Source: Progne subis subis (taxonomy: Eukaryota; Chordata; Aves; Passeriformes; Hirundinidae). From it: a stretch of DNA of 64,000 nt. Below the pieces are notes generated by a model that was not told where the DNA came from, ran no database searches, and saw nothing but the letters and a program-made list of their open reading frames with translations. This document shows, piece by piece, positions 34,412 through 47,326 of the stretch. The stretch is taken from assembly GCA_022316685.1 (NCBI GenBank), contig JAKJHU010000005.1, positions 17,028,707-17,092,706 of the forward strand. Direction: 5' to 3'. A program made the position numbers and the translations under genes. Position 1 is the stretch's first letter. Each line of letters opens with the position of its first letter.

Positions 34412-36635
34412 AAATCTGAAGACTATGAAAATCACCACCTGATATGGTGCATACAGAATGACACTGACTTTATTTGGCCAGCCAGATGTTCCATTATTCT
34501 GCTTAAGAAATTGTCTACATCCTTCTCCTCTTTAGGACCTGTTTGTCCCACAAGAAATGTTCAGGAAAAGCACACACCAAAAAATGTAATACATCTTTTG
34601 TTGTTTAAAGAAAAGCAATATAGATTTTTAACTTAATGAAACTACCAGGCTATTTACTTTTCCAAAACTGTCGATCTGAGAAGCAAAGTTTGTCAAAATG
34701 CAGCAGATTTCTCCAGAAACAAATGGCCTAAAACCAGTGTGAGAAGAAATATGAGTGTAATGAAGTTCTGGGCGGTACCTCTAACTGGGATTCTGAGCAG
34801 AAGTGTCCAAATCTTGCAGAAGAGGAAAAAGAAGCAGTTCCTCTGAAGTCTTCCTGAATTTTCTAATCTAGGGAAAGTTCATTGCACATTTCCACCAGTT
34901 TAAGCAACAATGGAAACCTTCATAAAGACATGATTTTTGCAGGGGCAGTTGGTTTTAGTATTGTGTCAGTTACATTTGCTAAGGCCAATGGCACTGAACA
35001 CTGGCAGCCACACAAATGTTGCCAATGACAGAGGGCAGCTGGGATGGTGCAAACTCAGGAAGTCTCTGGAAGCACCAGAGACCAAGGGTCTCCTGTTGCA
35101 CCCATAAGTTAGGTCTTTTACAGTAGTAGTTACTGGTTTTAGGCATGCATGGGAAGCTGCTGTATTATTTTCTGGAGAAACTGGCACATATTCTACCTAT
35201 CGTTCTTCATGCTTAGTGGTATTAGAGCATCTGGGGAATGAACCAGAAAAGTTCAGACAGAGTTTTAGAGTCTGTTTGGCATATAGAAGGCATCTATAGG
35301 TAAAACCCTAACCCAGTAGTGGTGTGGTAATTGTAGCATCTGCTGTATCAAATTAAAAAATGCAGTGACTGGTTTTCCTGAAAAAGAAAAATGATATTCC
35401 ATCTCCTCTCTGACAGAGTCAAAAGCCTTTTTTAATGTTGTTTTTGAATATGGAGCAAGAGATACTAAAAATAATTCATCAGCTTTATTTAAATTATGCA
35501 GTGCAATACATAAAACATGAAGATTACAACATCAAGCAGTATAGCTGGAACAAATTAAAACTGCTTGTGCATAAGCATTATAATACTTTCTTTAATTACT
35601 GGTCCCTAACCTCTTTCAATGGATGTAGAATGAACATGTGGAATTAAGCACAGGTACCTAATAGTGCCTGCTCTCTGTTCATTGCCAACTCATTGCTTCT
35701 CTCTGCTTATATTAATTACTTTTAAGAGCACTCCTATGAGCTGCATGGTTGCTTTTACTTCTGAAGCACTAAGATTAAAGAAAAAAATATTAATTTGTGT
35801 CAAATAGGACTTGATTTCTTGAGACTGCACATTATGAAATATGTAGAATATATGGTGTATTGCCTGTTGACTTCGTTTTCACTAGAGGCTACCCTAAATG
35901 AAACCCCAGCATCTTAAGATTGGCATCCCTCAGCCTCTTCACAAAAAATAAGATTAAAGCCATGTGTTACATGCAATCACACTGAGATTTTTGAGAAAGA
36001 AAACTTCGTATCTTTCAGTTTCTTCAGAATTCTGTAAAGAACAGTCGGCAATCTCGGCCATGATGAACTTGTTCCCTGCCTTCTAATTTTCCTAGAAATT
36101 ACACAGGGATTACATATAAAATGCCTCATTTTACTACAGAGCTCTGCTTCAAAGTAGAAAAATCTATTCTGTGCACTGCAAAAAAAGGCATGGCCTGACA
36201 TGCATGAAGGTTAGGCAAGAAGTTTGTAGTTAACGTCAGGTTATAATGCAAGAAAGGGATGAATTTGTACAGGCAACATATATTATGTGCTGGATTTTGC
36301 AAAATCAGTATGGCTGCACACAGTGTAAATAATTTTCAGTTTCCATAGCACTCCCAGGGCCTGCAGCCTGTGCAGCACAGCAGTTGCCATGAGTTTTTCA
36401 TATCCAGGCCTTTTAGCAGCCAGCACACACACACACACACATCCGAACACCTTAGGCGAGTGAAAGTCAACCCCCATTCGAAAATCCAGGTTGTAAGGAG
36501 GCCTCTCATTAAACCTCCTGCTCAACAGCAAGGCCAGCTGCGTGGTCAGTCCAGGTTGCTCAGAACTGCGTCTGCTTTGGAGTGGAAATCCCTGAGGAAC
36601 CCACTCCCACGGCCCAGCTGTCCGCAGCATGAGTA
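34412..36635. other. Intergenic, upstream of the second CpG island
   Basis: AT-rich, then rising in G+C from about 36.5 kb. A (CA)n run lies at 36424-36441. No gene is supported. Confidence 0.5.
36424..36441. repeat. (CA)n microsatellite
   Basis: About nine CA units. Confidence 0.9.
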
Positions 36636-36639
36636 ACTT

Positions 36640-38060
36640 TTTCCTTGCACCCAGCCTGACGCTCTCATTTCATCTCACTCCCGTTGTCCCTCAGCAGGAC
36701 ACTGAAGCCCCCGGCTGCCTCTTCTCGACCGTGTCTCCGCGGCAGCCCCGACCCTCCACCTCCCCGCACGGGAGGCTGGCTCCGGCCCCGCACCCTCGGG
36801 CATCCCGTCGCGTTCCCCGCGGTGTGTCCGTTCCAACCGCGCGCGGGGCCCCGGCTGGAGGCGGCACCTGCCGAGGGCTGCGGAGAGCCGGGAGGGGTCA
36901 CCGCCTCCGCTCCGCGCCCGCGTAGCCGGCGGCGCCGCAGGAGCTCATCCCGCTTGGAGACACCGCGGGACGGCGGCACCGCACCGCGCGCACGGCCGGC
37001 GCCCTGCCCGGACTCGCCCGGGGCCACGGCTCGCCAGCGGCGCTGATGGACAGTGTCTCTCCGGTGCGATGCCCACGCTGCGAAGACGCTCCCGAAGCCC
37101 GTCCCGGCCCCAGGCTAGAAGCGCACGCCCGGCGGTAAAGCTGCCGCTGGAAACGGCCCAGGAAGAGCGGGCGGGGGCGAAGCGCTGCCCGCGAAGATTG
37201 ACGGCTGCGTCAGCCAATGGCGACGCGGCGAGCGCAGGGGCGGGGCCAGGACGGCCCGGCCGGGCGGGGCGGGGGCGGGGCGCGGGGGCGGCGGGGCGCG
37301 GATTGGCCGGGGGCGGGGCCGGCGGGGTTTTCTCCCGGGCTGGGCTGACTGCCGCGGCCGGGAACTTCGGGAGCGTGCGGGCGCTAGCGGCCGTTCGGGT
37401 GGCAGGTACCGGCGGGAGCAGAGCGGGAGCGGTCCCGCGGGAGCGAGAGATGGCGGGGAGGAGGGGGAGTCGGGCAACCGTGGCGGCGCTCTGGGGGCCG
37501 CTTTGCCGCGTATCTGTCACCGTTTTCCCTCGGTCCCCTCCGTTTGCCGCGGGATGCGGAGCCTGCGGGCGGGGCCGGCCCGGCTGATCGGGTAGAGCTG
37601 CCCCCTCCCTTCTTCCTTCCCTCCTTCTGTGCCGGCCCCGAGCGGCGGCTGGGGCGGGCGGACGGAGGCTGTCAGCGCCGCGGCCGGCAGGGGGCGGCAG
37701 CGGCGCCGAGGACGCGCGTCCGGGGGCGGCGGGGGCGAGCGACTCCGAGCCGCAGCCCCTCCGCCGCGGGCGGGCAGCGGGGCGGCCGGGGGCGCTGGCT
37801 CCCCCCCTCCCCTCTTTTTCCCGCAGCCTTGGGCACTGGTCCCGTGCGGGGCCGCTCCTCGCCGCTCGGTTCCAAGCCTCTCTCGCGGGGCTGCCGGCGC
37901 GGGCAGTGCCGCTCCCGCCGCCTCCGGCCGCCGCTCGGGGCACTCCGGCGGGCTCCCGCGGTCCCTGCCGTGCCTGCGTCCACCGCACTCTTGAATCGCC
38001 TGCCTCTGGTCTGGGGCCAGGAGGAGAGGGGTGGTTTTCCCCGAAAACCTGTCCCGATGG
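36640..38060 (+). promoter_or_regulatory. EPB41L2: CpG island promoter, probably EPB41L2
   Basis: About 1.4 kb of very high G+C with dense CpG. The core, 37201-37330, has a CCAAT box at 37214-37218 just after TGCGTCAG, an inverted CCAAT (ATTGG) at 37302-37306, and many GC boxes (for example 37237-37245, 37262-37280 and 37310-37318). No TATA box is seen. The gene name is inferred from conserved order: in vertebrates EPB41L2 lies head to head with AKAP7, and the identified AKAP7 here points left. No EPB41L2 coding sequence is visible to prove it. Confidence 0.75.
37340..37405 (+). other. EPB41L2: Candidate noncoding first exon, probably EPB41L2
   Basis: Downstream of the CCAAT and GC boxes the plus strand reaches GGCAG|GTACCGG, a good donor at 37406. 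The start is a guess based on spacing from the last GC boxes. There is no ATG in a persuasive coding frame before the donor. A second strong donor, ATCT|GTAAGTTAG at 38207, lies at the island's edge and could end a longer or alternative first exon. EPB41L2 encodes protein 4.1G, a FERM-domain linker between membrane and spectrin-actin; its 5' exon is noncoding in mammals. Confidence 0.4.
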
Positions 38061-41000
38061 CTGTTGGTGCCTTTCCCGCATCCGTCGCGTCAACGCTGCG
38101 TGAAGAGAGACGGCTGGTTTCCTAATTTCCTTCCTCCCGGAGCACCACTCCTCTCCTCCTGATAACTTCATCTGTTTGCATCTTGGGCTGTTCCTTTCCT
38201 TTATCTGTAAGTTAGCAACTGCAGAAAAATGAGCTAAATAGGCCTTTGCACTGAGGCTGTTTATCAAGAATCAGATAGGGGGTGAAATCGAGGAAGACGT
38301 TGGATCCCTAACTTCTCTTCAGGATTAGGGTAAAAATAAGTGTAGAATCCTCTTATATGGTTTCTGCCTACTGTTTTAAAATAAGTTCCCCTTTCAAGAT
38401 CTGATGACATAGCTTCTGAGCATTATGCACTGGGATCTTTAAAAAAAAAAGATTTGTTAATTATAAATTTAGGTGCGAAGTTCTTTTCCTATTATTGTTG
38501 TTTTGTAAGGCTTTGATTTCAATGCTCTGAAGTCTGAATGCACTCAAAAGAGCTATTAATACTGTAGTAACATTTATTTTAGTGTGGCGTTCTTCCACAG
38601 GTAAAGATCCCACTGAGTTGAACTTAATCCCTTTTGATGTTAATAGTATTGTGCACGCATGTGTATGGCTGGAAGGATCACTGGTTGACATAAAGGGAGT
38701 TGTTTTGAGGTATTGTCAGCTTGGTAATTGATTTCCACCTTCTGAAAAAAATGACTGCCAGAGAAACAATAATAGCCAGCTAGAGTAAGCTTAGGCTGGG
38801 ATGCTTTGATACCAGTAATAACTAGCAAGCGGTTGATTGGATGTGGTTTTTACTTCTTAAAAAGCTCTCCAAGACCCGTTTTCAATTAAAATGTTATATT
38901 CTATATTTGTTTTAAAGCACGGGTATTGATTTTCCTGGCTTTACTTCCTCATTTTCTGCCTGCTGTCATGGGTGCTTCCAGAGTGTTAGTGAAATACAAG
39001 AAGCACGGTTCTACAGAAATTAACCTTCAGCAAATTCGCATAAACTTGTGTGTGTCCCCTTCCTCTAGAGGCTCAAATGAGAAAATGCTTCTCTGAGAGA
39101 CTCTAAAAGAAAAGCTGCGTCCTTTAACATCATGTTTTGAACAGCAGAAAAACTGAGTCCCTAAGCTGCAGAGCCAACCAGTTACAGAGCAGAAGCAGTT
39201 TCGTGGCACCCTGGGTTACAGAGGGTGGCCCTGGAAGGGTATTCAGCAGGAGCACTCTGCTTCAGCGGCTGCTCTCCTCCCTTACAAGTTTACATTTCTG
39301 CTGGCCGTGCTGCTTTCTGTCTGCTGTTGACCTCTTGGTGGGAAGTTGAGCTGCTTTCTCTTGCCTAAATTGCAACATTCTGCTGAGTTTCATTACCTTT
39401 GGGCTTAGAAAATGACCTTCCCTTCAGTGTCTTCTGAGGTATAGATCTCAAAAATTTTTATCAACAGTTTGTACCTGTGGCAGATGAGCTTGCATTGTAA
39501 AAATATTTGAAAGGCCTAGACAAGACTTTTAAAAATATGCATGTTCTCTCTGCACATTTGTTGATAGTGGAGAAGAGGGGGAATTCAGACTTCTTAACAT
39601 CCAAGGCTGTGTGGAATAAGCTTCCAGGCATCATTCATCTGGAAACAGACCTTTTGTTCCACTTCTACTTGGATAATTTTCCAGTAACTGCAGTCAATTC
39701 ATAAATTTTTTTTAGATTCAAGGAGCAACAAAGGTAGCATTCTAAAGCTAGTTTGCCTTCCTGATGTCTTAATGGGGATTCAGTGACAACAGTGAAGAGC
39801 TCTCACTTGGAGAAGGTAACCTGAAGAATAATTGTATTACTTCTAGTAGCCAATATGATCTTAATCAGTTTGTGAGTGTGGATATAGGCAGAATATTAAT
39901 TTTTCATGGGACCAGCTCCCAAATGCCTTTAAAGATGAAGAATCTTGGTCGTTAGTGGAGAATGGAAAAGTGTTCTGGGAAGTACAGACATGTAAAGAGG
40001 GTGTTGTGGGTTGTGATAAATGAATTGGACATACATTCTCTTTAAGCTGATGTTCAAAAAAGCAAACTAGGTTTATAAGCAGCATTTAAAATACAGGACA
40101 ACGTAAAAAAAAAAATCTGTAGTTAGTGGTTGTGGGGTTCCTTTTGGCATTAATCTGGGAAGCATGTTTTAGTACAAAAGATTGATCTATTTTAGGATTA
40201 AAAAGGTAGGGAACTAAATAAAAATGATGGTAGATGTACCTGTTACATGGATGAGAGCTATGAAAGTATTTGCTGGCAGAAAAAGGATATAATTAGTTTA
40301 CAATTTTAATAGTTGTGTCTGCAATGTGTAGCTCTACTCCAATTTTTGAAAGAGGAAGTTTTCTACATTTTTGTTTACTGTGTGTAAATTTCAGTAGGTT
40401 AAAAGTGATTTTACTAAAGATTGTAGTGTATAACATTTGCCACTAAATGCTTTCCTGAGTAAGATGTGCTAAGTCAAATTGTGGTTTCATTCTGGAATTG
40501 GTTTTAAGTAGGGAGGAGTGAGAAGAGGAAAGGTGGGCTGTCTTCCTCATTGCAAGCAAAATTAACCCAAGAAAAGCAATGTTGGAAAGCTGTTCATTGT
40601 GTACTCACACAATGGGTGGATACTAGAAAGAGGATGAGAGCAAGAAAAGGGGATGTGGAAGCGTCTGATTGTTGTAGTCTGGGCCATACAAGATGTCAAA
40701 CTGCATTGTAAGGGGTTATTTCTGGCCTTCTATTTTGAAAGCAAAGGCTACTTTAAACTTTAAGGGTGTTAGACTTTAAAATAAACTTCCACACTTCTAT
40801 TTTTTTTTTAAGAGACAAAAATCAAAGTGCAAGTTAAATGACTGGGTGTGGGGTTTCTTTCTCTTCCTATTTGTCAGGGTGTTCACATTTTTAAAATGTT
40901 TGTCATTTTAGCACTGTTCAATTTCACTTATCTGGTTTTCTAGTTTATTTGGTGGATTAATTTTTCAGTGTAATATGACTCTGAATGATTCCCTTACAGG

Positions 41001-44000
41001 CAAGTAAGATACTGTGCTGTTACCCAGTTGTCATAGTCGATTGCACTCTACAAATCTTCAAGATTCCTACTGGAGTGAAAGGTAATTTATGGTTTATTTT
41101 TTTACATCAGAAGATTCATTGTATGAATTTACTGTGGTAAATTTCAGTAATTTGTTTCAATTAGCAAAAAATTTCAGTTACATGGCTTGAGTTGTCAGTT
41201 TTGTAAAATTATATAGAAAAAACATCTTGATGGTATAGTAAACGTTTTGTCTTGTACTTAACAAGTTTGTGGTGTACACTCTTCTGTGAAGGTAATTTTA
41301 CTGATAACTTATTTCTTCCATAGACTTCACCTCGTCTTTGAGAACTTTGTAGAGATTTACAGACTAAGTGAAGGCCGTATCAACAAACTATTGGTTAATT
41401 ACTCTTGGATAATCCAAACATAGCTGTTCTGTATGGCTAGTGAAATGAGGAAAATATGCTCCATGTGTAGTATGAGATTATAGACTTATGTGTACTCCAG
41501 GTGGGACAGCTAAGCAAGAATGCAGGTTTATTTATTTTAACAGACTTAGGGGGAAAAGGTTTTTTTTCACTTGCGATAGTATCTGATGACTTAGAGGCAC
41601 TACACAAACACTGCATTACAACAATGTCAGATGCCAGCCAACCCTTTGCTGTGCACATCACAGCTGCCTTTGATGGCATAATGTTTCATGACTGCACTGA
41701 AGTATGGGATGCTTTCAAGGCCTGACTTCAGTGAAGTTGGCCTCTTGTATGAAAACTGATTGTCTCTGCAGATTCTCAGAAGTAGGTAGTAGTATTTTGC
41801 TTTTGTTCCTTTGATTGGATTTTTTTCTAAAGGAGATAAGGTACTACTACTGTTCATCTCTATAGTGCTTTTGTTAATAATAGTATGTCTCTTGAGAGGG
41901 TTCTTGTGAAGGAGAATTGCAGGAAGATCTTTTTTAAAAACTGGCAACTTTTGTCAGTGTTTTGGGGGTTAACTGAGCGTTTTACTTGATATTGTATCTA
42001 CCATGGGGCTCATATTTGTCTGTATCTTGTTTTCTCCTCCTTGTACTCTTTCTGAAGGGTGTGATAGTGTTCCTTTTGTCTTTTACCTTACCTTGCTGTT
42101 ACTAAGTCATGTGGCCTGTGTGTACTGTAAGGTCATTGTTAGAAGATCTGGCCATTGAGTAGTAAAATAGGGTTAGCTAAGGACAGTTTAAAACAGAACT
42201 GTGGATTGCCGTGATCCTCTTGGCTTGAATACTCCCTTTTACTTCTAACATTATCTGTGTGGTTTTCTGTTTGCAAAGCAGTAGTTCTGGAAAACTGTTT
42301 CATAGGAAAACACGTTCAGTAACCAGAAAATAAAAATAGACTCTAAAAAAAAAAAAGTCATGGACTCTCGGAAAGATTAGTTTCATCTTAAATTGCTTGC
42401 ACTGATGACAAAGCAGAGTTTAACCAAGTATTTACTGTTGAAATTACTCTCTAATTAGTAGTGTTGTACAGCTAAATGTAACACCAGATTTTACTGTAAT
42501 TTGCTGCTATCCCATTACTGTGGGTAGGGAAGTATAGACTATAACTGTGGTATTCTTTATAGTGGCCTGGATAAGAATTTGACTACAACGTTTTAAGAAC
42601 ATAGAATGTTATTAAGAGTATGAAAAGCTTCAGTATGTATTTAAAATGCGTGATGTATTTAAAATGTGCTCTCTTACCGCAAGGGAAAATTAGAACAGCC
42701 TTTTCTAATTTTAAATAATCTGTTGTCATGTATATGGGATTTAAAATTATATTCTTAATTTGAGCTGCTGAATTCATACTAGGCAGACCTTTGAATTCTA
42801 ACTGATTCAGCATGTATCCTCCTATTTCTGAAAATCAAACCAAAATTAAAATCTGGTGATAAAAATGTGCTTGAGTTTCACATTTGTTGAAATACTTTTA
42901 TTGCTTGCAGTTACTCACAAAAGAAGGGATTCATCAATTAAAATGTCAGAATATACTAAGTGTGCCCTGCAAATTTCTTTGATCATTTCAGTTTTGTATC
43001 TGAAAGTTTCAGTTTTTAAATACAGTGTTTTGTACTTTGTAGACATTATTTGTAAACAATCTATTTGCTGTTTCCTCAGTTGAAAGAGGCTGTTTTGTCC
43101 CATTTGGCTTCTCCTTTTGAAGTTGTAGTTAAGAGCTGTGTTTAAATACTTCAACTGCTGCTGTTTCATCATTGAGCAGTTAAAGAAAGTGTACCTTGTA
43201 TATCAATGATCTTCTCTTAGAGGACTGAATCCTTTTTCTTGTATGGCTTTTTTGGTACTTTTCCTGGTAGGGTATTTCATTATTTGACCACAAGTGTGAA
43301 ATAAACCTCCTTCTGGGAGGGAAGGAGGTGAAGGAGAGGGTGGGTGGAGTTGGGAGCCCACAACCAGGACCAAAGAATGCTGTAGCATTAAATTAATACT
43401 TAAGTCCATGTTTTGTCTTATGGCTGCTTTGTCCCCTCTGTAGATGACATTTGTCAAAGATCGTTGTATGATTATGGTTAGGGGCAGCAGCTTGGATCAA
43501 GGCTGGGATTGCCACATATCAATGTTACTGCCCCTTCTTTACAAACCTCAGTTGTGATTTTAGTATTAAACCTGTTTTGAATCTCCAGTTACTTCATTAA
43601 TTAACTTAAGCTGTTGGGTACTTGGCCTCACTTTTCCAGTGTGCTTTCGTGACTCTCTATGTGCTTGAGGATATGTTACAGAGAGCAATTAATGCTTAAT
43701 GAAATCTGTGCACTTAGAGATTTATTTTTTGTTCCCCACCTCGCCCTGCCACCCTTGTATTTGCTTATACCATTGTATTTCCAAGCATGTTGAAATTTTT
43801 TCATTCTGAAGGCTGAAATTTCATAGTCTTCAGATTTTCTACTGAGTTGAATTGAAGGGTAAGGTGAAACATATTAAAACATTACAGGTTTTTGTCACTT
43901 CTGGATTTAGTCCCAGTGACATTTCAGAAAGTAAGAATGCTATTTAAGTGTCATGGCATAACTGCAGAATAGTGACTTGGTGTTGAAACTTGAATAGTTG

Positions 44001-44972
44001 AGGTTTTTTGGGGGAAAAGTTTACACTCTTACCAGCACATTGTTCTTCTACCATAGAAATTAAACTATGTAAGAGTGAAGTTAGGAATACTGCAACCCTG
44101 TGTTTTAGGTGACAAAGTTCTTCGAGGAAAGGTGCCTTTTCCATAGAAATGCTCTGTGAAATGAGATCTGTTGTGAGAAAGTTCTATATTTAATCCAAAG
44201 CAAAAATGAAATTGTGCTACAGGACACAGTAATAAATTACAGTGTTCTGGCTTGGGGAGAGTGGCAGGGTGATGTGGTCAATCTAGTTTTAAGAAACCAC
44301 ACATATAAATAACATTGCTGCCCCCTTCATATTCCCTCATGTGCCTACTGGTCTTAGGAAATTAAGTAAAAGGTACATGATCCTACATCCTATTTTCATC
44401 CTTAGACCATTACAAGGTTGGGAATCCAAATGGAATATATGTAGTCTTAACTGGAGACCAGGTATTAAATGTGAGACAGTTACCACTGTAGAGAGTTTGT
44501 ATAATTTCAGCCCTGATATGAACGGATGAGTCTAGAAGCTGCTTTAGTTCTTGTCTGTCATGTATTCTGGACTTCTGTTCCTTTTGTTTCAAAAAGCATA
44601 ATGAAGCTCTATAAAAACACCCACACATTAACTAGTTTGTTTGAAAAGCTAAGAAATCCAACTCTGTATCTTGAGGAATCATGAGATTTGATATACTGGA
44701 CTAAGAATTGTTTTATTTACTGCTTGCAATTGGATTTTTGAAGGCTAGTGTGAGAAAGGCAAAATATGTTCCCAATGTATTGGGAGCAAGTTTGCTTCAA
44801 CCATTTTTTCACCTTGATAAAAATGCAGCTTCTTTGCATTTGTCAGAGACCTTCTGCTCAGTTTCCCTGATTTTTAATTTGGAAAAAAAAAAAAATTCTT
44901 AAGTTGTATTCCAAGGCAACACCTAGTATGAAACTGATTGGCTTACCATAAAGTTACCCAGTGGTGGTATGT

Positions 44973-44999
44973 CATGTCTTGGATAAAGGGCAAGACATG
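44973..44999. repeat. Inverted repeat, 9-base arms
   Basis: CATGTCTTG ... CAAGACATG separated by nine bases; a hairpin or dyad binding site is possible. Confidence 0.8.
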
Positions 45000-45727
45000 C
45001 AGTATGTAGCGTGTTAACACTTTGGAATGGGACCAGATGAAAACAGTTTTTGCTGGGTCAACTGTTTAGTCACTGTCATGAGCCCTTATTTTCTATCTTG
45101 AAACATCTTGTTTCCATAAACTGTTGAATGATATGGGAAGATTAATTTGCCTGGTGGATTTACTTGCAATAAAAGAGAGGGAGGGAAAGAGGCTAGTATG
45201 TTGTGGTCCACATGTTAAGCCTATTGACGTCAATATCAACCTGCTTCATTCTTTTACTTCTTTATGATCTTTGCTTGCTCATAAAAGATACTCTTAAAAA
45301 AAAATCTGTGGATCCTTCCTGTCCAAAAACTCACAAGGGTGTTTTTGTTTTACTCATATTTAAAACAAGTCAGATTTTCTTTAATGGTTTGGTTAAGTAT
45401 CTTAAGACTTGAAGTAGTTATGCTACAGAGATTTTTTTTTTTTCTGGAAGTGTTATTTTTAAAATTCTGAGTGGGTTTTCATGTTGTATTATTCCCAACG
45501 TTAGCAACAGTACGTGACTCTTGCTAGAAGGCTCAGTAGGTAAGCAGTTAAACTAACAGCTCAAGTTAACACAAGTCAAGCACAATGCAACAAGTGATTT
45601 TATATTCTGTGATTATTTTTAGATCTTTGGTTATATCAAGAAGGTGAAAGTATAAGCACTTATTTTGGGAAAAAATGTGGGTTTTCTCTGCTGGTCCATT
45701 TCGGGTGTTTGGTAATGGTGTTTTGGG

Positions 45728-45842
45728 TGGGGGTTTTTTGTTATTTTTTTTTTGTTTGTTTGTTTGGGTTTTTTTGTTTGTGTGGGTTTTTTTGTTTTGT
45801 TTTGTGGGGTTTTTTTTGGTGGTTTTTTTTGTTTGTTTTTTT
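45728..45842 (+). repeat. T/G-rich GTTT-type low-complexity tract
   Basis: Runs of T broken by G, GG and GTTTGTTT units for about 115 bases. The 65-codon frame of Phe, Val, Trp and Leu at 45675-45872 is a translation of this repeat. Confidence 0.9.
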
Positions 45843-47326
45843 CCTGCCTGCCTAATTCTTTGTTTCAGGTAAGTTTCAGGCAGTATGTTTGTATGTGTGC
45901 CCTGGTAAACTGATCATGAAAGTAGCAACTCAAAGGAAAATAAAGTAAATATTATCAAAGATACTATTTAATGTAACTTTTTAATTGCTTAAAAGTGGTT
46001 TCTGTCGCTTGTCAAATCTGGCTTTTTCTTTTATCATACTCCTGTTTTTCAGTATAAAATGGAATAAAGATGATACCTCTGTTTTTGAGAAACAAAGTTG
46101 ATTTGTGTGGGTTTTTTTTTTTTAATGGGTATGGAACTTTTGATTTCTTTCAGAGAGGACTGGCTTCTCTTGACTGTTTTCAGTCATTTATCTCCTGCTA
46201 TCTCTATTGACACTATATGTGATTCTGGGCAGACTGTGGTACAGCACTGAAGCATCCTAAAGAAGGTTTAGGAAGGAAATAACCCAATTTAGTGTTCCCA
46301 TTGGAAAGCTCCAAACCATGTGTTGCTCACTTACTTCCCCACCCCCCCACTCCCTTTCCCCTTCAATTGGATAGGGAGGAGAATTGGAAGTACAAAAAGT
46401 AGAGGTTGTGGGTAGAGCTAAGAGCAATTTACTGGAAATAGCAATGAAATAAGAAAAGGAGCAGTCAGAGCCACTGTATTTATAATAGTGTATGAGGGAG
46501 GTGAACAATTCACATGTGAGTGCTCCCCACACAGAGCCTGGTGAATACCTAACTGCACCACCACACTACATAATGCAGAAGGACTCCTTCCCCTGTCCCC
46601 AGAAAATGATGTGAGGTGATATAGAATAATCTTTGTCTCCTGGTGAGGCTCCCTCTTGGCAATGTAAAAATTGATCCTGTCTTTGTTTGAATCAGGACAT
46701 TATCCTCCCCTTAGTCTATACCATTCATGTCATGCACGAATCCTACACCTACCAGCTCTATACATACATATATATACACATAAGCATAGATATCGTTTCA
46801 GTAGTCAATGGCTGTCCCTGCAAGATGTCCATTGAGTTGATTTGGTCTCTGACTTTGAGCTCTGTACATCCTAGATGTCTTCCAGGGCAGGAGGGCTGGT
46901 GTGCTGCCAGGTGGTTGTGAGCATCATCAGAAGCCTCATGTATCTGGAGCAGACCATATTCATTGCCTATGATTGTTATGGCATACAGTGGCGGTGTCAT
47001 TTGGCAGCTAGTATTATAAAATTCAACATTACAGGCTGTTCTCACCCAAAAATCAAATCCCATTGTGTTTCCTCATCCCTCTTCATTATCCTCCAACTAC
47101 TTGAGCAGAAACAGTCACACACATAGGTTTGCCTTTGCTTTAGGCAGGACCAAGCCAAACTGCTATTCCTCAAATGCACCACGGAGACTTTATCCCCTAC
47201 TACAGTACGTGGGGGTTTTCACTGGGCAGATCCAGCTCGATTGGTGGAGCCTCTGGTGTTAACTAAACCGGGTAGCCTTTGCTAAGTGTAGATTCTAGTG
47301 TTTGGAGGCCCCATCACCCACTGCTT

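Larger units (their letters stand above)
38210..46685 (+). other. Presumed EPB41L2 intron 1, first part
   Basis: AT-rich sequence without supported coding exons. I looked for the large first coding exon of EPB41L2 and did not see it. Items present: a tandem ATGTATTTAAAATG pair near 42633-42667, an inverted repeat at 44973-44999, and T/G-rich tracts from 45.73 kb. The frames at 41437-41725 are discussed under findings. Confidence 0.45.

Noticed and set aside
34083..34442. 119-codon plus frame as a small gene
   Set aside because: Its main part is the CR1 3' untranslated region.
37069..37587. A 172-codon plus-strand open frame over the presumed first exon
   Set aside because: It crosses the GC-box array and CCAAT box, where promoter rather than coding sequence is expected, and has no recognisable family.
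36945..38267. A 440-codon minus-strand open frame in the second CpG island
   Set aside because: It is rich in Pro, Arg, Ala and Gly with low-complexity text, has equally open frames on both strands, and lacks any domain; stop codons are simply rare in such G+C-rich DNA.
45675..45872. Phe/Val/Trp-rich frame like a membrane peptide
   Set aside because: Translation of a T/G-rich tract.
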